Position numbers and translations under genes: made by a program
Part shown: positions 53,401 to 61,247 of the stretch, in pieces
Layout of the letters: each line of letters opens with the position of its first letter
Numbering within the stretch: position 1 is the stretch's first letter
Assembly (NCBI GenBank): GCA_040752515.1
Contig: JBFMGQ010000012.1
Location: 19,431-83,430, forward strand
Reading direction: 5' to 3'
Source: Tenuifilum sp040752515
GTDB taxonomy: Bacteria > Bacteroidota > Bacteroidia > Bacteroidales > Tenuifilaceae
DNA: 64,000 nt
Notes under the pieces: model-generated
Told to the model about the DNA's origin: nothing
Seen by the model: the letters and a program-made list of their open reading frames with translations, nothing else
Databases searched by the model: none

Positions 53401-54698
53401 TGTCCATTCCATAGGGTTATAAGTAGGGTATTATCGGAAGTTTTTGCAATGGCGGTTACCCAGTTTGAGCCAATACTATCGGGGGAATCATAATACCCGT
53501 ATCGGTTAATTATTTGATTTCCATAATTGTAGAATACAAGTCCTTTGTTTTTAGTTCCCAACCAAATACCCTTGGGGTAATCGGTAAGCATGCAGGTTAT
53601 CTGGTTGGAGGGTAGGCTGTTTGCATCCGCAATTTTCCGCAGGTGAATCGATCGGTGTGCAAATGCACTTAGCATCGATAGGCCATTATCGGTTCCAAAC
53701 CAGGTATTACCCTGATTATCGCGGTAGATAGACCATATCATGTTTCCGGCAAGCGATTCAGGGTTCCCCTCGTTCCTTACAAACCTAACGGCAGAGTTAG
53801 TGGACGGATTGTAAAGCACAGCCCCAAAATGGTAACCTCCCATCCAAACCTTTCCATCGCCATTAGGGCATATGGTGTAAACCGATGGTAGGGGTAATGG
53901 AGTTCGTTCCAGGGTTTTCTTGTTGATAAGGTATGCATTATCTAAGTAGTTTGCAAGCCAGATGTAATCGGAACCATCGTCGTAAAAATTTGCTGTTCCG
54001 GCAGCAGTGATTATTTCGTTGTTTATTATGGTTTTAACCTTAGGATATGTATTCCATTTATCGGGATTTCTTGAAAGCCAGGTAAGGAGGGTTGAACCAC
54101 CTCCCAGCATTACCCCGTCGCCAAATTCAGTAATGGCATGGAAGTGGTAAATTTCGTTATATGCGTATTCATGCTGAAAGGTTTCAACGGTTTTATTGTT
54201 AAAGTCGATACAGTTGAGTGTTCCATTGTGCCTATCAACCCAGAGCCTCCCTTTGCTATCAAAATATATATCCTTAATCCAGCGGTGACCCTGAAGCGGT
54301 AACCCGAATAAGGAATCGACCCGTTCAAAGCTATCGGATTGCGGGTGGTAAACGCATAAACCCTCCTTGGTGCCAATCCACAGGTTTTTCTGCTTGTCCA
54401 GGGCAAGTGAGCTTACATAGCTATGTGGCAATTGACCTTTGGAGTTGCCTCCCACGTAAGTTTTAAAGTGGCTTCCGTCGAATCGCATTAGGCCGTCATG
54501 GGTAGCAAACCACATTAGGCCTAAGCCATCCTGAATGATATCGGTAAATTCGTATGAGCAAACGCCATCGGACTTATAGTAGTTTGTAAAGCAGGCATAA
54601 TCGTTGCGTTCTACCTTACTGAACTCGGATTGTGCATTAACAAAAAGTGACTGGAAAATGGAAATAACAAACGCCAAGGAATTTTTACAAAGTCTCAT
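50469..54698 (-). CDS. Reg_prop/Y_Y_Y sensor with SpoIIE-type phosphatase output
   Basis: A 1,409-residue membrane sensor. Signal peptide about residues 1-22, then a double beta-propeller of regulator-propeller repeats (first TDIIQDGLGLMWFATHDGLM), then a Y_Y_Y domain (LEYTYWLEGFEDSTRAHKTF). One membrane helix (FKPWFFIVFLIFIGGMVYIY) and a coiled coil follow. The cytoplasmic PP2C/SpoIIE domain has LIMADCTGHGVHGGFVSMMG, IVATDGLFDQ and IDDITIIGF. This combines hybrid-two-component-style sensing with a serine/threonine phosphatase output instead of a histidine kinase. It begins 4 bases after the M20 gene on the same strand. Ligand and target are unknown. Confidence 0.92.
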   Translation of the reverse strand: MRLCKNSLAFVISIFQSLFVNAQSEFSKVERNDYACFTNYYKSDGVCSYEFTDIIQDGLGLMWFATHDGLMRFDGSHFKTYVGGNSKGQLPHSYVSSLALDKQKNLWIGTKEGLCVYHPQSDSFERVDSLFGLPLQGHRWIKDIYFDSKGRLWVDRHNGTLNCIDFNNKTVETFQHEYAYNEIYHFHAITEFGDGVMLGGGSTLLTWLSRNPDKWNTYPKVKTIINNEIITAAGTANFYDDGSDYIWLANYLDNAYLINKKTLERTPLPLPSVYTICPNGDGKVWMGGYHFGAVLYNPSTNSAVRFVRNEGNPESLAGNMIWSIYRDNQGNTWFGTDNGLSMLSAFAHRSIHLRKIADANSLPSNQITCMLTDYPKGIWLGTKNKGLVFYNYGNQIINRYGYYDSPDSIGSNWVTAIAKTSDNTLLITLWNGQGGGFNRFWIDKKRFQRFDEDNYYWYSNTITTSDGVALVAGWGASIYQFNPALNRFTQKKINIFEHLISNASGIINKINCSHNGWIFFCATTLLNINDKDTLTIYPQHFDADYGIPQGKRVLFNFQTNIKDALFYQNTLYILGTDGKIYPLNLKARKFEKPLPSKNPFNAISTGKYLYAIAPSDVYRWRNNTFEEILNDTHFPQVKTITNIDHKIYLGTIKGLFLKTSTQSKPVKIDDGNINTLITYKNLVFAATSNGVTKIIGNKVVKRYLNGENITCINVDSSGTLWISNTEGLYRLSIRGDILQQVNAYPASKDSLPSTQIKSISTDALGDTWILSDVCVSKYIAREKRYESYYEPGKSAIQSNLTYKMFQDSQGYVWVGFTKNGVGVDRINTKTHTIKHYPHLPYDSTSYPNTSVTHCIFEDADGNMLFGTDKGLAVLPPGSEAFSLIDTRHGLPSPVVTAVYQDRLGNYWVGTDKGVVRYSKKLKKVDIKGTQYGFKDGFVTAIDRWGFDTLAVSGNFGVYLFNPYVPGNEIPLQNIKIISCITDYDTLANFPDSNSKIYIRASHKWLDVHFTATDYTYPSKLEYTYWLEGFEDSTRAHKTFTPIAHYTNLPYGKYTFKVYYSRSDGTVSPNPISIKFLVGLPFYFKPWFFIVFLIFIGGMVYIYEVEKVKRVKRKRDELEQAVKEKTKEIISQNEELKSQAELIKQQSNSLRLKTYQINESLEFSKLLQTNLMPSDANMAAILGEYFLMYKPKDVVSGDFYWLKGNPEEFTLIMADCTGHGVHGGFVSMMGITLLNETYTHSTLKNPVELIVELNSHFTQTIGNELHAHASSMAVEMEISVCMVNRKEQTVKFAGTHSPLYHLKRIENSTVLEVYKSGGKAIGNRWFTPNIPLIEVTVEKGDGLIVATDGLFDQLSEVDKKRFGRKQFEKLLLENANGNMEAIHELLEQNFEVWRGNAQQIDDITIIGFRI

Positions 54699-54702
54699 AA
54701 AA

Positions 54703-55863
54703 TCATGCCATGAGGGTTAGTAAGATTTTAGTTAGCAGGCTATAGGCTACTCCAATGGCCTCCTCGGCCGGATTGAAATTGGGCCGATGGAGTTGGGGGT
54801 TATCGGTATTCGGAAAGCCTGTGCCAACCCTGAAAAATACCGATGGTATAAGGTTACTGAAGTAGGCAAAGTCGTCGGTGGTCATGCGGGGTTCAAGGTC
54901 AACCACATTGTTATTTCCAATAAGTTCAGTAGCAGTACTCTTAACCAGTAGAGTTAGTTCGGGGTTGTTGTATATGGATGGGTAGCCTTTTCGGATTTCA
55001 ATTTCACATTTTGCCCCGTGCGATGCGGCAATACCTGTTGCTGTTTGTTGTATTAACCTATGAGCCTCATTGCGCCATGCTTCGTCCATGGTGCGGAAGG
55101 TTCCTGCAATGCTAACCTCATCGGGTATAATGTTTGTGGCACCCAGGGCTTCAACTCGTCCAAACGATAGGACGGTTGGGATAAGCGCGGGAGCCTTTCG
55201 GCTTACAAGCGTTTGTAGGCCAAGAATAATTTCAGCTGCGCACACAACCGGATCGATAAGCAGGTGAGGTAGGGCGGCGTGCCCACCTTTTCCATCGATA
55301 GTAATGTAAACCTCATCGCCTGAGGCCATGTATTTGCCGGGGCATACACCAATTTTGCCAACCTCAAGTTCGGGGAGTACGTGAATGCCGAACATGGCAT
55401 CGGGTTTTAGGAGGCTGAACAGTTTGGATTGGGTTATGGCTTGAGCCCCACCGGGCAATAATTCCTCGCCCGATTCAAAAATTGCCACAAACCTGCCTTT
55501 TAGGCTTTCGCGTTGCCGATACAGACTTAATGTAACACCCATGGCTATAGCCATGTGCATATCGTGTCCGCATGCATGCATGGCAATTGGATTAGTCGAG
55601 AGAAAATCAACTTCACTATTCTCAGTAATAGGAAGGGCATCGAGTTCGGCCCGTAAACCATAGGTTTTCCCAGCACCGCTTCCGTCAACAATTGCTGCAA
55701 AGCTATGGTGGGTACCAAAGTCTTCGATCCTTACGCCTTGTTCCCCCAGTACCTGTTTAATAAAGGTTGATGTTCTTTCCTCCTGAAACGATAGCTCCGG
55801 GTTCCGGTGTAGATGCCGACGGTATTCCACCATCCTTTTTTCAATATCGCTGTTTGAAATCAT
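54703..55863 (-). CDS. M20-family amidohydrolase (N-acyl amino acid hydrolase/hippuricase-like)
   Basis: Zinc- or manganese-dependent hydrolase of N-acyl amino acids. Metal-site motifs are PIAMHACGHDMHMAIAMGV, FESGEELLPGGAQ and the late QLHRPNFNPAEEAI. The start motif YRRHLHRNPELSFQEERT is typical of the family, and GMFGIHVLPELEVGKIG-like sequence matches. The 386 residues are normal length. It overlaps the TauE-like gene by 4 bases and is followed by the sensor gene. Confidence 0.92.
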   Translation of the reverse strand: MISNSDIEKRMVEYRRHLHRNPELSFQEERTSTFIKQVLGEQGVRIEDFGTHHSFAAIVDGSGAGKTYGLRAELDALPITENSEVDFLSTNPIAMHACGHDMHMAIAMGVTLSLYRQRESLKGRFVAIFESGEELLPGGAQAITQSKLFSLLKPDAMFGIHVLPELEVGKIGVCPGKYMASGDEVYITIDGKGGHAALPHLLIDPVVCAAEIILGLQTLVSRKAPALIPTVLSFGRVEALGATNIIPDEVSIAGTFRTMDEAWRNEAHRLIQQTATGIAASHGAKCEIEIRKGYPSIYNNPELTLLVKSTATELIGNNNVVDLEPRMTTDDFAYFSNLIPSVFFRVGTGFPNTDNPQLHRPNFNPAEEAIGVAYSLLTKILLTLMA

Positions 55864-56228
55864 CGCCCTAATATCATTTTAATGCCCACTAAAACAATGA
55901 AGAACCCGAAAATTTTTCGGAGTGTTGCAGCGGGGATATTAATGGAAACCTTTGACCCAAAGTAACTACCAATTACTACGCCAATCATTAGCAGCAAGGC
56001 AAACTTCCAATCGATAAATCCGGCGCGGTAGTAGTTAACCACGGCAAAAATACCCACAGGGAAAAGCAAAACCATCAGACTTATACCCTGCGCCTCATGC
56101 TGGCTAAAATTAAGAAGATAGATTAAGGCGGGAACAATAATTATTCCCCCGCCAAGGCCTAAAGCTCCTCCTACAAAACCAGCAGTTAGCCCAATTAGCA
56201 AAAGCAAAATAAGTTGTGCAATACTCAT
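55860..56228 (-). CDS. Half-size TauE/SafE-family membrane protein
   Basis: Four predicted helices in 122 residues. LTAGFVGGALGLGGGIIIVPAL is the family's conserved first repeat, followed by INIPAATLRKIFGFFIVLVG. Usual TauE/SafE proteins have two such repeats and about 250 residues, so this is a single-repeat form that may dimerise. Family members export sulfite or sulfoacetate; here the substrate is unknown. First gene of the leftward three-gene run. Confidence 0.86.
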   Translation of the reverse strand: MSIAQLILLLLIGLTAGFVGGALGLGGGIIIVPALIYLLNFSQHEAQGISLMVLLFPVGIFAVVNYYRAGFIDWKFALLLMIGVVIGSYFGSKVSINIPAATLRKIFGFFIVLVGIKMILGR

Positions 56229-56244
56229 TATAAAACATTTTTAA

Positions 56245-56252
56245 CAAATTTA
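56245..56252 (-). promoter_or_regulatory. -7 promoter element for the TauE-M20-sensor run
   Basis: On the minus strand TAAATTTG matches TAnnTTTG exactly, 17 bases before the TauE-like start. Confidence 0.45.
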
Positions 56253-56321
56253 GTAATGTTTTTGGAATATATATTGATGATAAAACATTTACATTTATTG
56301 CGATTTTTAAAACCGCTTTCA

Positions 56322-56329
56322 TAACTTTG
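56322..56329 (+). promoter_or_regulatory. -7 promoter element for the DUF1573 gene
   Basis: TAACTTTG is an exact TAnnTTTG, about 37 bases before the ATG. Confidence 0.5.
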
Positions 56330-56365
56330 TTTTTGAAAACAGTAAACGTTTAAAACATATTGACC

Positions 56366-57457
56366 ATGAAAAAGATACTTATGTTTTCGCTATTTGCTGC
56401 ATTAGTTTTTACAGTAGCAGCGCAAAATGCCGTTCCAAAGATTAGCTTTAAAAACAGTAACTACAATTACGGTAAGATAAAGGAGGATGATGGAGTAGCC
56501 AACTATTCCTTTGAGTTCACCAATACAGGCAATGCGCCTTTAATCATACAGCGGGTTGCCACCTCGTGTGGTTGCACAACTCCCGAATGGCCCAAGGAGC
56601 CTATTGCCCCCGGTAAGGGTGGAAAAATTACCGTTGGGTATAACCCATCGGGTCGTCCTGGTCCATTTGCCAAAACCATAACCGTTTACTCCAATGCCGA
56701 AACGCCCACAGTTATCCTCCAAATCAACGGTGAGGTTATCCCTCACGTTAAAACTATCGACGAGATTTATGTAACTCCGGTTGGTGAGGAACTTAAGTTC
56801 GAAAAAATTCATTTTGCCTTAGGCCGGATATTCTTAGGCAAAACATATACCGATACCGTTAAGTTTATCAATAAGTCCACTGCTCCCGTTACGGTTAAGG
56901 CCAATACCCAGGGAATGAACTTCATGCAGGTAAAGGTGGTTCCCGAGGTGGTTAAACCAAATCAGCTTGGAGCCATTGTTCTTACCTATAATCCCGACAA
57001 GCGCGAGGAGTGGGGCTTTGTGGTTGACCGCTTTACCATTTCCATTAACGATAAGGCTATTAATAATAGTCCGCTAACCATTACCGCAAGCATTGAGGAG
57101 GACTTTTCAAACCTCTCGCAGAAGGATTTGGAGAATGCCCCCAAGGCTGAATTCAACACCCTACAGTACGATTTTGGAACTGTAAAAGCTGGCGATCCCG
57201 TAAACTACGATTTTGTTCTCAAGAACACAGGCAAAACCGATTTGATAATCCGCAAGATTAAGGCAAGTTGCGGTTGTACTACAGCCACTCCAACTAAGAG
57301 TGTGCTCAAGCCGGGTGAATCGACCGAAATTTCTGCCTCGTTCCGAACCTCAGGATACTCGGGCCGACAGGGTAAAACCATCACCGTAATCACCAACGAT
57401 CCCCGCAACTCAACCCTAATACTCCGACTTACTGGCAATGTTGATAAAGTACAGTAG
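56366..57457 (+). CDS. Secreted DUF1573 protein with two beta-sandwich repeats
   Basis: Start taken at ATG 56366, giving a signal peptide MKKILMFSLFAALVFTVAAQ; an in-frame TTG lies just upstream. Two DUF1573 units are visible, each with a CGCTT core: VATSCGCTTPEWPKEPIAPG at about residue 65 and IKASCGCTTATPTKSVLKPG near residue 305. Both are followed by an ITVYSN/ITVITND strand. An Ig-like domain lies between them. The function of DUF1573 is not established; it is common in Bacteroidota envelopes. Followed by a strong terminator. Confidence 0.9.
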   Translation: MKKILMFSLFAALVFTVAAQNAVPKISFKNSNYNYGKIKEDDGVANYSFEFTNTGNAPLIIQRVATSCGCTTPEWPKEPIAPGKGGKITVGYNPSGRPGPFAKTITVYSNAETPTVILQINGEVIPHVKTIDEIYVTPVGEELKFEKIHFALGRIFLGKTYTDTVKFINKSTAPVTVKANTQGMNFMQVKVVPEVVKPNQLGAIVLTYNPDKREEWGFVVDRFTISINDKAINNSPLTITASIEEDFSNLSQKDLENAPKAEFNTLQYDFGTVKAGDPVNYDFVLKNTGKTDLIIRKIKASCGCTTATPTKSVLKPGESTEISASFRTSGYSGRQGKTITVITNDPRNSTLILRLTGNVDKVQ

Positions 57458-57464
57458 TAAATAC

Positions 57465-57492
57465 AAAGCCGGCTTTTAAGCCGGCTTTTTTT
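57465..57492 (+). terminator. Terminator after the DUF1573 gene
   Basis: AAAGCCGGCTT and its complement AAGCCGGCTTT form a long stem with a very short loop, followed by seven T. Confidence 0.88.
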
Positions 57493-58022
57493 GGATCGGA
57501 GGTTTGTGTATATTAGTGATTGGTGTTTAGTGTTTGGTGTTTAGCCTTCGTTAGCGCGCGTCTCATGACGCGTGCGTTCTTTTAATTTACAAACAACTAA
57601 AAACTTTTTTGTCATCCCGAGCGTAGTCGAGGGATCTCATCAAAGGGTTAAAGGTAAAAAAGAGATGCTTCGGCGTAGCTCAGCATGACATGAGATGGCG
57701 GGTCATTCCCAAACTGTCAACCTACAACCATCAACTAAATAGGTATCAAAGGGTTACACAGTGTAACCCGGAGTTTCACAGTGGAAATCAGCCTAATCTG
57801 CGTCATCAGCGTTCAATTTCTATTCACGAACAACTACCAACGAACAACCAACCCGACCCCTCTAAATCTCCCCTGAGAGGTAAGACTTCGATTTTTCTGA
57901 AAAATATTGGTTTTTCCCCTTGCCTCTCTCTCAGGAGAGGGGAAGGGGTGAGGTCGGTTTCCCAACTACTTTCTGACGTCATTTTTCTTATAGCACTTAA
58001 CGCTGCCTATTCCAAAACCTTA
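57493..58022. repeat. Repeat-filled spacer
   Basis: No gene. It holds TTAGCGCGCGTCTCATGACG (about 57551-57570, recurring near 63710), a GTCAT-CATGAC hairpin copy at 57611-57689, a TTACACAGTGTAACCCGG-type repeat at 57742-57786, and C/T-rich CCCCTTGCCTCTC and CTCTCAGGAGAGGGG stretches near 57917-57945. Confidence 0.7.
57611..57689. repeat. Interspersed hairpin repeat, copy 4
   Basis: Ends GTCATCCCGAGC and GCTCAGCATGAC, with interior TCGAGGGATCTC and GATGCTTCGGCG. Confidence 0.8.
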
Positions 58023-58400
58023 TTAATGGTTACAGGTATGACCGTGTTCACCGTGGTGGTGGCTGTGGTGGTTGCAACTTTCGCCCGAATCGGTTAGCTC
58101 ACCGTTGAGGTAAAGGTTTACAACCTCATCAACGTTGCCGGAGCAACCCCTTACCACATCTATTCCATGTGCTGCAAGCACATTTATTGCACCAGCGCCA
58201 ATGCCTCCAGCCAGCATCAGGCTTACTCCCATTTGTTGCAGGTCGAATGCAATGTTCGATTTACAGCCGCATCCCTGAGGCGAGCCTATCGTCTCCTTGT
58301 TGATCACCTTGCCATTTTCAACAGTGTAAACGGTGTAGAATTCACAGTGCCCAAAGTGTTCATCAACATGTCCATGTCGTGTTGGTAATGCAATTTTCAT
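58023..58400 (-). CDS. NifX/NifB-associated FeMo-cofactor-like protein with His-rich tail
   Basis: A 125-residue protein of the dinitrogenase iron-molybdenum cofactor biosynthesis fold. Features are MKIALPTRHGHVDEHFGHCE, a GCGCKSN motif, and GGIGAGAINVLAAHGIDVVR. The C-terminus is a metal-binding-like cluster, CNHHSHHHGEHGHTCNH. The family is widespread outside nitrogen fixers and is thought to bind metal clusters. It lies next to the DUF134 gene on the same strand, 34 bases downstream of it, a common pairing. Confidence 0.87.
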   Translation of the reverse strand: MKIALPTRHGHVDEHFGHCEFYTVYTVENGKVINKETIGSPQGCGCKSNIAFDLQQMGVSLMLAGGIGAGAINVLAAHGIDVVRGCSGNVDEVVNLYLNGELTDSGESCNHHSHHHGEHGHTCNH

Positions 58401-58434
58401 AAAACTTTAGTTTATTGGTTAACTATTTATTTGT

Positions 58435-58749
58435 TTATTCCTGCACATCATTGCAATTTAGGTCATGGTTCGGGGATAAATTAATCTTTAGGGCCATGCC
58501 CCCTGTTAGAGCCTTTGCCACCTTGGCTCGAGCCTGCTCAAGTATTCTACCGAAGGTTTGGCGTGAGACTCCCATCTGTTTGGCGGCGTCCTCGTGGTAG
58601 AGGCCTTGCCCATCGGCAAGCCGAATTGCCTCCAGCTCATCGAGCTCCAAAACTATTACATCGATGGTATGCATAGGTCTGCCAGCAGGCTTAAAGAGAA
58701 GAATATCAGGGGAATGACAGATCCTTCGGGGGCATTTATTTCTTGGCAT
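58435..58749 (-). CDS. DUF134 helix-turn-helix protein
   Basis: A 104-residue DUF134 protein. The N-terminus MPRNKCPRRICHSPDILLFK is the conserved Cys-containing lead, and LELDELEAIRLADGQGL is the family block. LYHEDAAKQMGVSRQTFGRI is a sigma-factor-like helix-turn-helix. It is likely a DNA-binding regulator, perhaps metal-responsive, for itself and the NifX-like gene. Confidence 0.88.
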   Translation of the reverse strand: MPRNKCPRRICHSPDILLFKPAGRPMHTIDVIVLELDELEAIRLADGQGLYHEDAAKQMGVSRQTFGRILEQARAKVAKALTGGMALKINLSPNHDLNCNDVQE

Positions 58750-59000
58750 ATGTTCAAAATATTTCCTGCAAATATAGGCATATGCTCAAAATAATAATCG
58801 TTTTTGTGTTAAAAAGTGTTTTATTTATTTCTGTGCTGCCGAATTCTGTTTTCGAACTTGTGATATATATTATACCACCAACTATCAACTAAAACCGGAT
58901 CACACTGTTGCGCGGAGTTCATATGGTGTTTCACAGTGTAAAATACTACTTTGCTTAGCATACCCAAAAAACGAACAACCATCTACTATCAACTCCGCTT

Positions 59001-59093
59001 GTCATCCTGAGCGTAGCGAAAATTCTCAATCATAAAAGATTCAAGAGATGCTTCGGCTGGAGTCTATCCCGATATATTGGGACTCAGCATGAC
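59001..59093. repeat. Hairpin repeat with nested TCCCGATATATTGGGA palindrome
   Basis: GTCATCCTGAGC...CTCAGCATGAC ends. A smaller palindrome, TCCCGATATATTGGGA, sits within its right half. Confidence 0.75.
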
Positions 59094-59122
59094 AAAAGCA
59101 ATGAGTAAACCAAAGGGGTATT

Positions 59123-59221
59123 GTCATCCCGAGCGGCCTGTCCCGCATTAGCGGGAAGTCGAGGGATCTCATCAAAGGGTTAAAGGTAAAAAAGAGATGC
59201 TTCGGCGGAGCTCAGCATGAC
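59123..59221. repeat. Hairpin repeat with nested GCCTG-TCCCGC palindrome
   Basis: GTCATCCCGAGC...GCTCAGCATGAC ends. GCCTG plus TCCCGCATTAGCGGGA (59136-59156) is inserted in its left half. The same unit occurs in reverse as GCGGGACAGGC in the spacers at 21.9 and 26.3 kb. Confidence 0.78.
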
Positions 59222-59378
59222 ATGAGAGGGCGGGTCATTCTCAAAGTGTCAACCAACAACCATCAACTAAATAAGCGCCACAGTGTTACACAGGGTTCAC
59301 ACGGTGTTTCACAGTGTAAAATACTACTTTTGTCAGCATACCCAAAAAACGAACAACCATCTACTATCAACTCCGCTT

Positions 59379-59469
59379 GTCATCCTGAGCGTAGCGAAGG
59401 ATCTCAATCAAAAAGATTGAAGTGATGCTTCTGTGGAGTCTATCCCGATATATCGGGACTCAGCATGAC
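59379..59469. repeat. Hairpin repeat, duplicated copy with nested TCCCGATATATCGGGA
   Basis: Near copy of 59001-59093. The nested palindrome is perfect here. Confidence 0.75.
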
Positions 59470-59498
59470 AAAAGCAATGAGTAAACCAAAGGGGTATT

Positions 59499-59597
59499 GT
59501 CATCCCGAGCGGCCTGTCCCGCATTAGCGGGAAGTCGAGGGATCTCATCAAAGGGTTAAAGGTAAAAAAGAGATGCTTCGGCGGAGCTCAGCATGAC
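59499..59597. repeat. Hairpin repeat, duplicated copy with nested GCCTG-TCCCGC palindrome
   Basis: Near copy of 59123-59221, with the nested palindrome at 59512-59532. Confidence 0.75.
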
Positions 59598-60162
59598 ATG
59601 AGAGGGCGGGTCATTCCCAAACTAACAACCAACAACGATCAACTAAATAATTACCACAGGGTTACACAGGGTTCGCACGGTGTTTCACAGTGGAAATCAG
59701 CCTAATCGGTGTCATCAGCGTTCCATTTCAATTCACGAACAACTAAACCATCTGCGTCATCAGCTTTCTATTTCAAAACACCAAACACGAAAACCCTTAC
59801 CATTTTCGGACACAGCTTTGCCAGCACTTTTTCCCATTTACGGACATAAAATGCGTAATAGAACCATGCAATAAACACATATACAAATATATACGAATTA
59901 TGGCACTGTAATTGTTGAATCGTATTAAACGTTCTATGGCATAAAGATTTTTTGGTGGTAGCATAAAATGCGTTGGTCAAAAAAGTTATAGTAAAATAAC
60001 CATAAATCTAAACCTTTTAGCTACTTAACCGTAAATAGCCAAGGTGAACAATTTAAATGAAGTATGCGCAGACGATGCAAACATAGTAAACGGACGACCC
60101 CCCGCAGCAACCGGCCCCCGTAGCTGGCTTAGCGGCCAAATGAGCTTAAACCCGCAATGGGG

Positions 60163-60170
60163 TATTTTTG
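60163..60170 (+). promoter_or_regulatory. -7 promoter element for the surface-protein locus
   Basis: TATTTTTG is an exact TAnnTTTG, 65 bases upstream of the ATG at 60236. The position implies a leader of about 60 bases. Confidence 0.4.
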
Positions 60171-60235
60171 TAAACAAATTTTTAACACGAAACAAAACTG
60201 ATTTTTTTAATTATAAACCACTAAATTTTAAAACT

Positions 60236-61153
60236 ATGAAAAGATCGACACTGTTAAATTTGGCCTTAGTTATCATGGCCACATTTATGTTTGCAAGTGC
60301 AAACGCTCAAATTTTGACTGACTATAGCGAAGACGAGGCTACAGCCATGTACCAAACAGCTGGCCGTACCTTCCGTCTTTACGTTTTGCCAGACCCAATT
60401 TACAGCCCTTCCTATGTTGCAGCAACTAACTCTAACCTTGGTGCAAACTCCGAATGGCGTTTTGTTTTTTCAGGTTTAACTGCAACTGCTCCTGTAGTGT
60501 CAAACACTCCGGTTGCTCAGAACTGGGTTGAGTTCACTAACCCTTCGGTAGGGGTATATACTGTTGATGTTACTGAGCGCAACACACTGATTAATTGCGA
60601 AGATCTTACTCCCCGTACAACTACCATAAATGTTATTGCTGCTCCATCTGCAACCTGTGCTACAGCAGATAACACTACATTTTGCGGTGACCAACCCGCC
60701 CAGCCAATTGTGTTGAACATCACCGAGAATGTTCCCAATACTCTTGCAGCTTACGCTTTTTCAGTAGAGGAAGAAGTACAACAAATTGATGGTTCTGGTG
60801 CTCCTATTGGCGCTCCAACAGTAAATTCAACATTTGTGAACTTTACTCTTGCTGCCAAGGCAAAATCTGGAACCGCTGGTTTTACCGCAGCAACTCCTAA
60901 CTTTACCTATACGTTTAACTCTCAAGCTCTTGCCGTTCTTGGAGGCAACAGAACCCGCTACACCTACACCTTTAAGAAAGCTTCTGACGCTGGCGCTGTT
61001 GCCGATGGTATCATTTCTGCAGTTAGCCAGAAGTCTGATTACATTCAGGGTCTTACCAGCTATGCATTTACCGATAACCAGGTAGTGTTTATTGTTAACC
61101 CAACTCCTGTTACCGGTCCTGTTTACCATATTCCTAACGCATTTAACTACTAG
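60236..61153 (+). CDS. Secreted protein with the TGPxYHxPN tail
   Basis: No known family recognised. ATG at 60236 gives a good signal peptide (MKRSTLLNLALVIMATFMFA ending near ANAQ); an in-frame Met at 60044 would bury it. The 305 residues are Ala/Thr/Val-rich with Ig-like beta strands: WVEFTNPSVGVYTVDVTERN, and ATCATADNTTFCGDQPAQPI with a Cys pair. The last 13 residues, TGPVYHIPNAFNY, match TGPTYHVPNNYAF at the end of the giant protein ending at 5610. It is followed by a strong terminator and then the type B sorting-domain protein and PorP/SprF gene. A subunit or cargo of the same surface structure as the giant protein is a reasonable inference. Confidence 0.8.
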   Translation: MKRSTLLNLALVIMATFMFASANAQILTDYSEDEATAMYQTAGRTFRLYVLPDPIYSPSYVAATNSNLGANSEWRFVFSGLTATAPVVSNTPVAQNWVEFTNPSVGVYTVDVTERNTLINCEDLTPRTTTINVIAAPSATCATADNTTFCGDQPAQPIVLNITENVPNTLAAYAFSVEEEVQQIDGSGAPIGAPTVNSTFVNFTLAAKAKSGTAGFTAATPNFTYTFNSQALAVLGGNRTRYTYTFKKASDAGAVADGIISAVSQKSDYIQGLTSYAFTDNQVVFIVNPTPVTGPVYHIPNAFNY

Positions 61154-61167
61154 GATTTATAGAATTT

Positions 61168-61198
61168 CCCGGCCGGGCTTGGCCTGGCCGGGTTTTTT
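61168..61198 (+). terminator. Terminator between the tail-motif gene and the type B protein gene
   Basis: CCCGGCC (61168-61174) pairs with GGCCGGG (61186-61192), followed by TTTTTT. It is 15 bases after the stop, so expression of the downstream genes may be attenuated relative to the first. Confidence 0.85.
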
Positions 61199-61247
61199 AA
61201 AACTCATCCCTTTTTTCCTGATTAGATACAGTTAGAAACAGAAAGAT

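Larger units (their letters stand above)
58795..60235. repeat. Repeat-dense spacer with tandem duplicated block
   Basis: About 1.4 kb with no supportable gene. Hairpin repeats lie at 59001, 59123, 59379 and 59499. TTTCACAGTGTAA-type repeats lie near 58898, 59277 and 59651. A segment of about 320 bases at 58925-59248 recurs almost unchanged at 59303-59624. From about 60050 the GC content rises, followed by the promoter-like element and leader of the next gene. Short open frames here (for example 59222-59425, 59680-59980) are repeat read-through. Confidence 0.72.

Noticed and set aside
57690..58097. 135-residue plus-strand frame before the NifX-like gene
   Set aside because: It consists of repeat text and then the antisense of the NifX-like gene's His-rich tail.
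59222..59980. Short frames in the repeat-dense spacer
   Set aside because: They repeat with the duplicated block and have no start context or family.
60044..60235. Upstream start for the tail-motif protein
   Set aside because: It would bury a strong signal peptide beginning at 60236.
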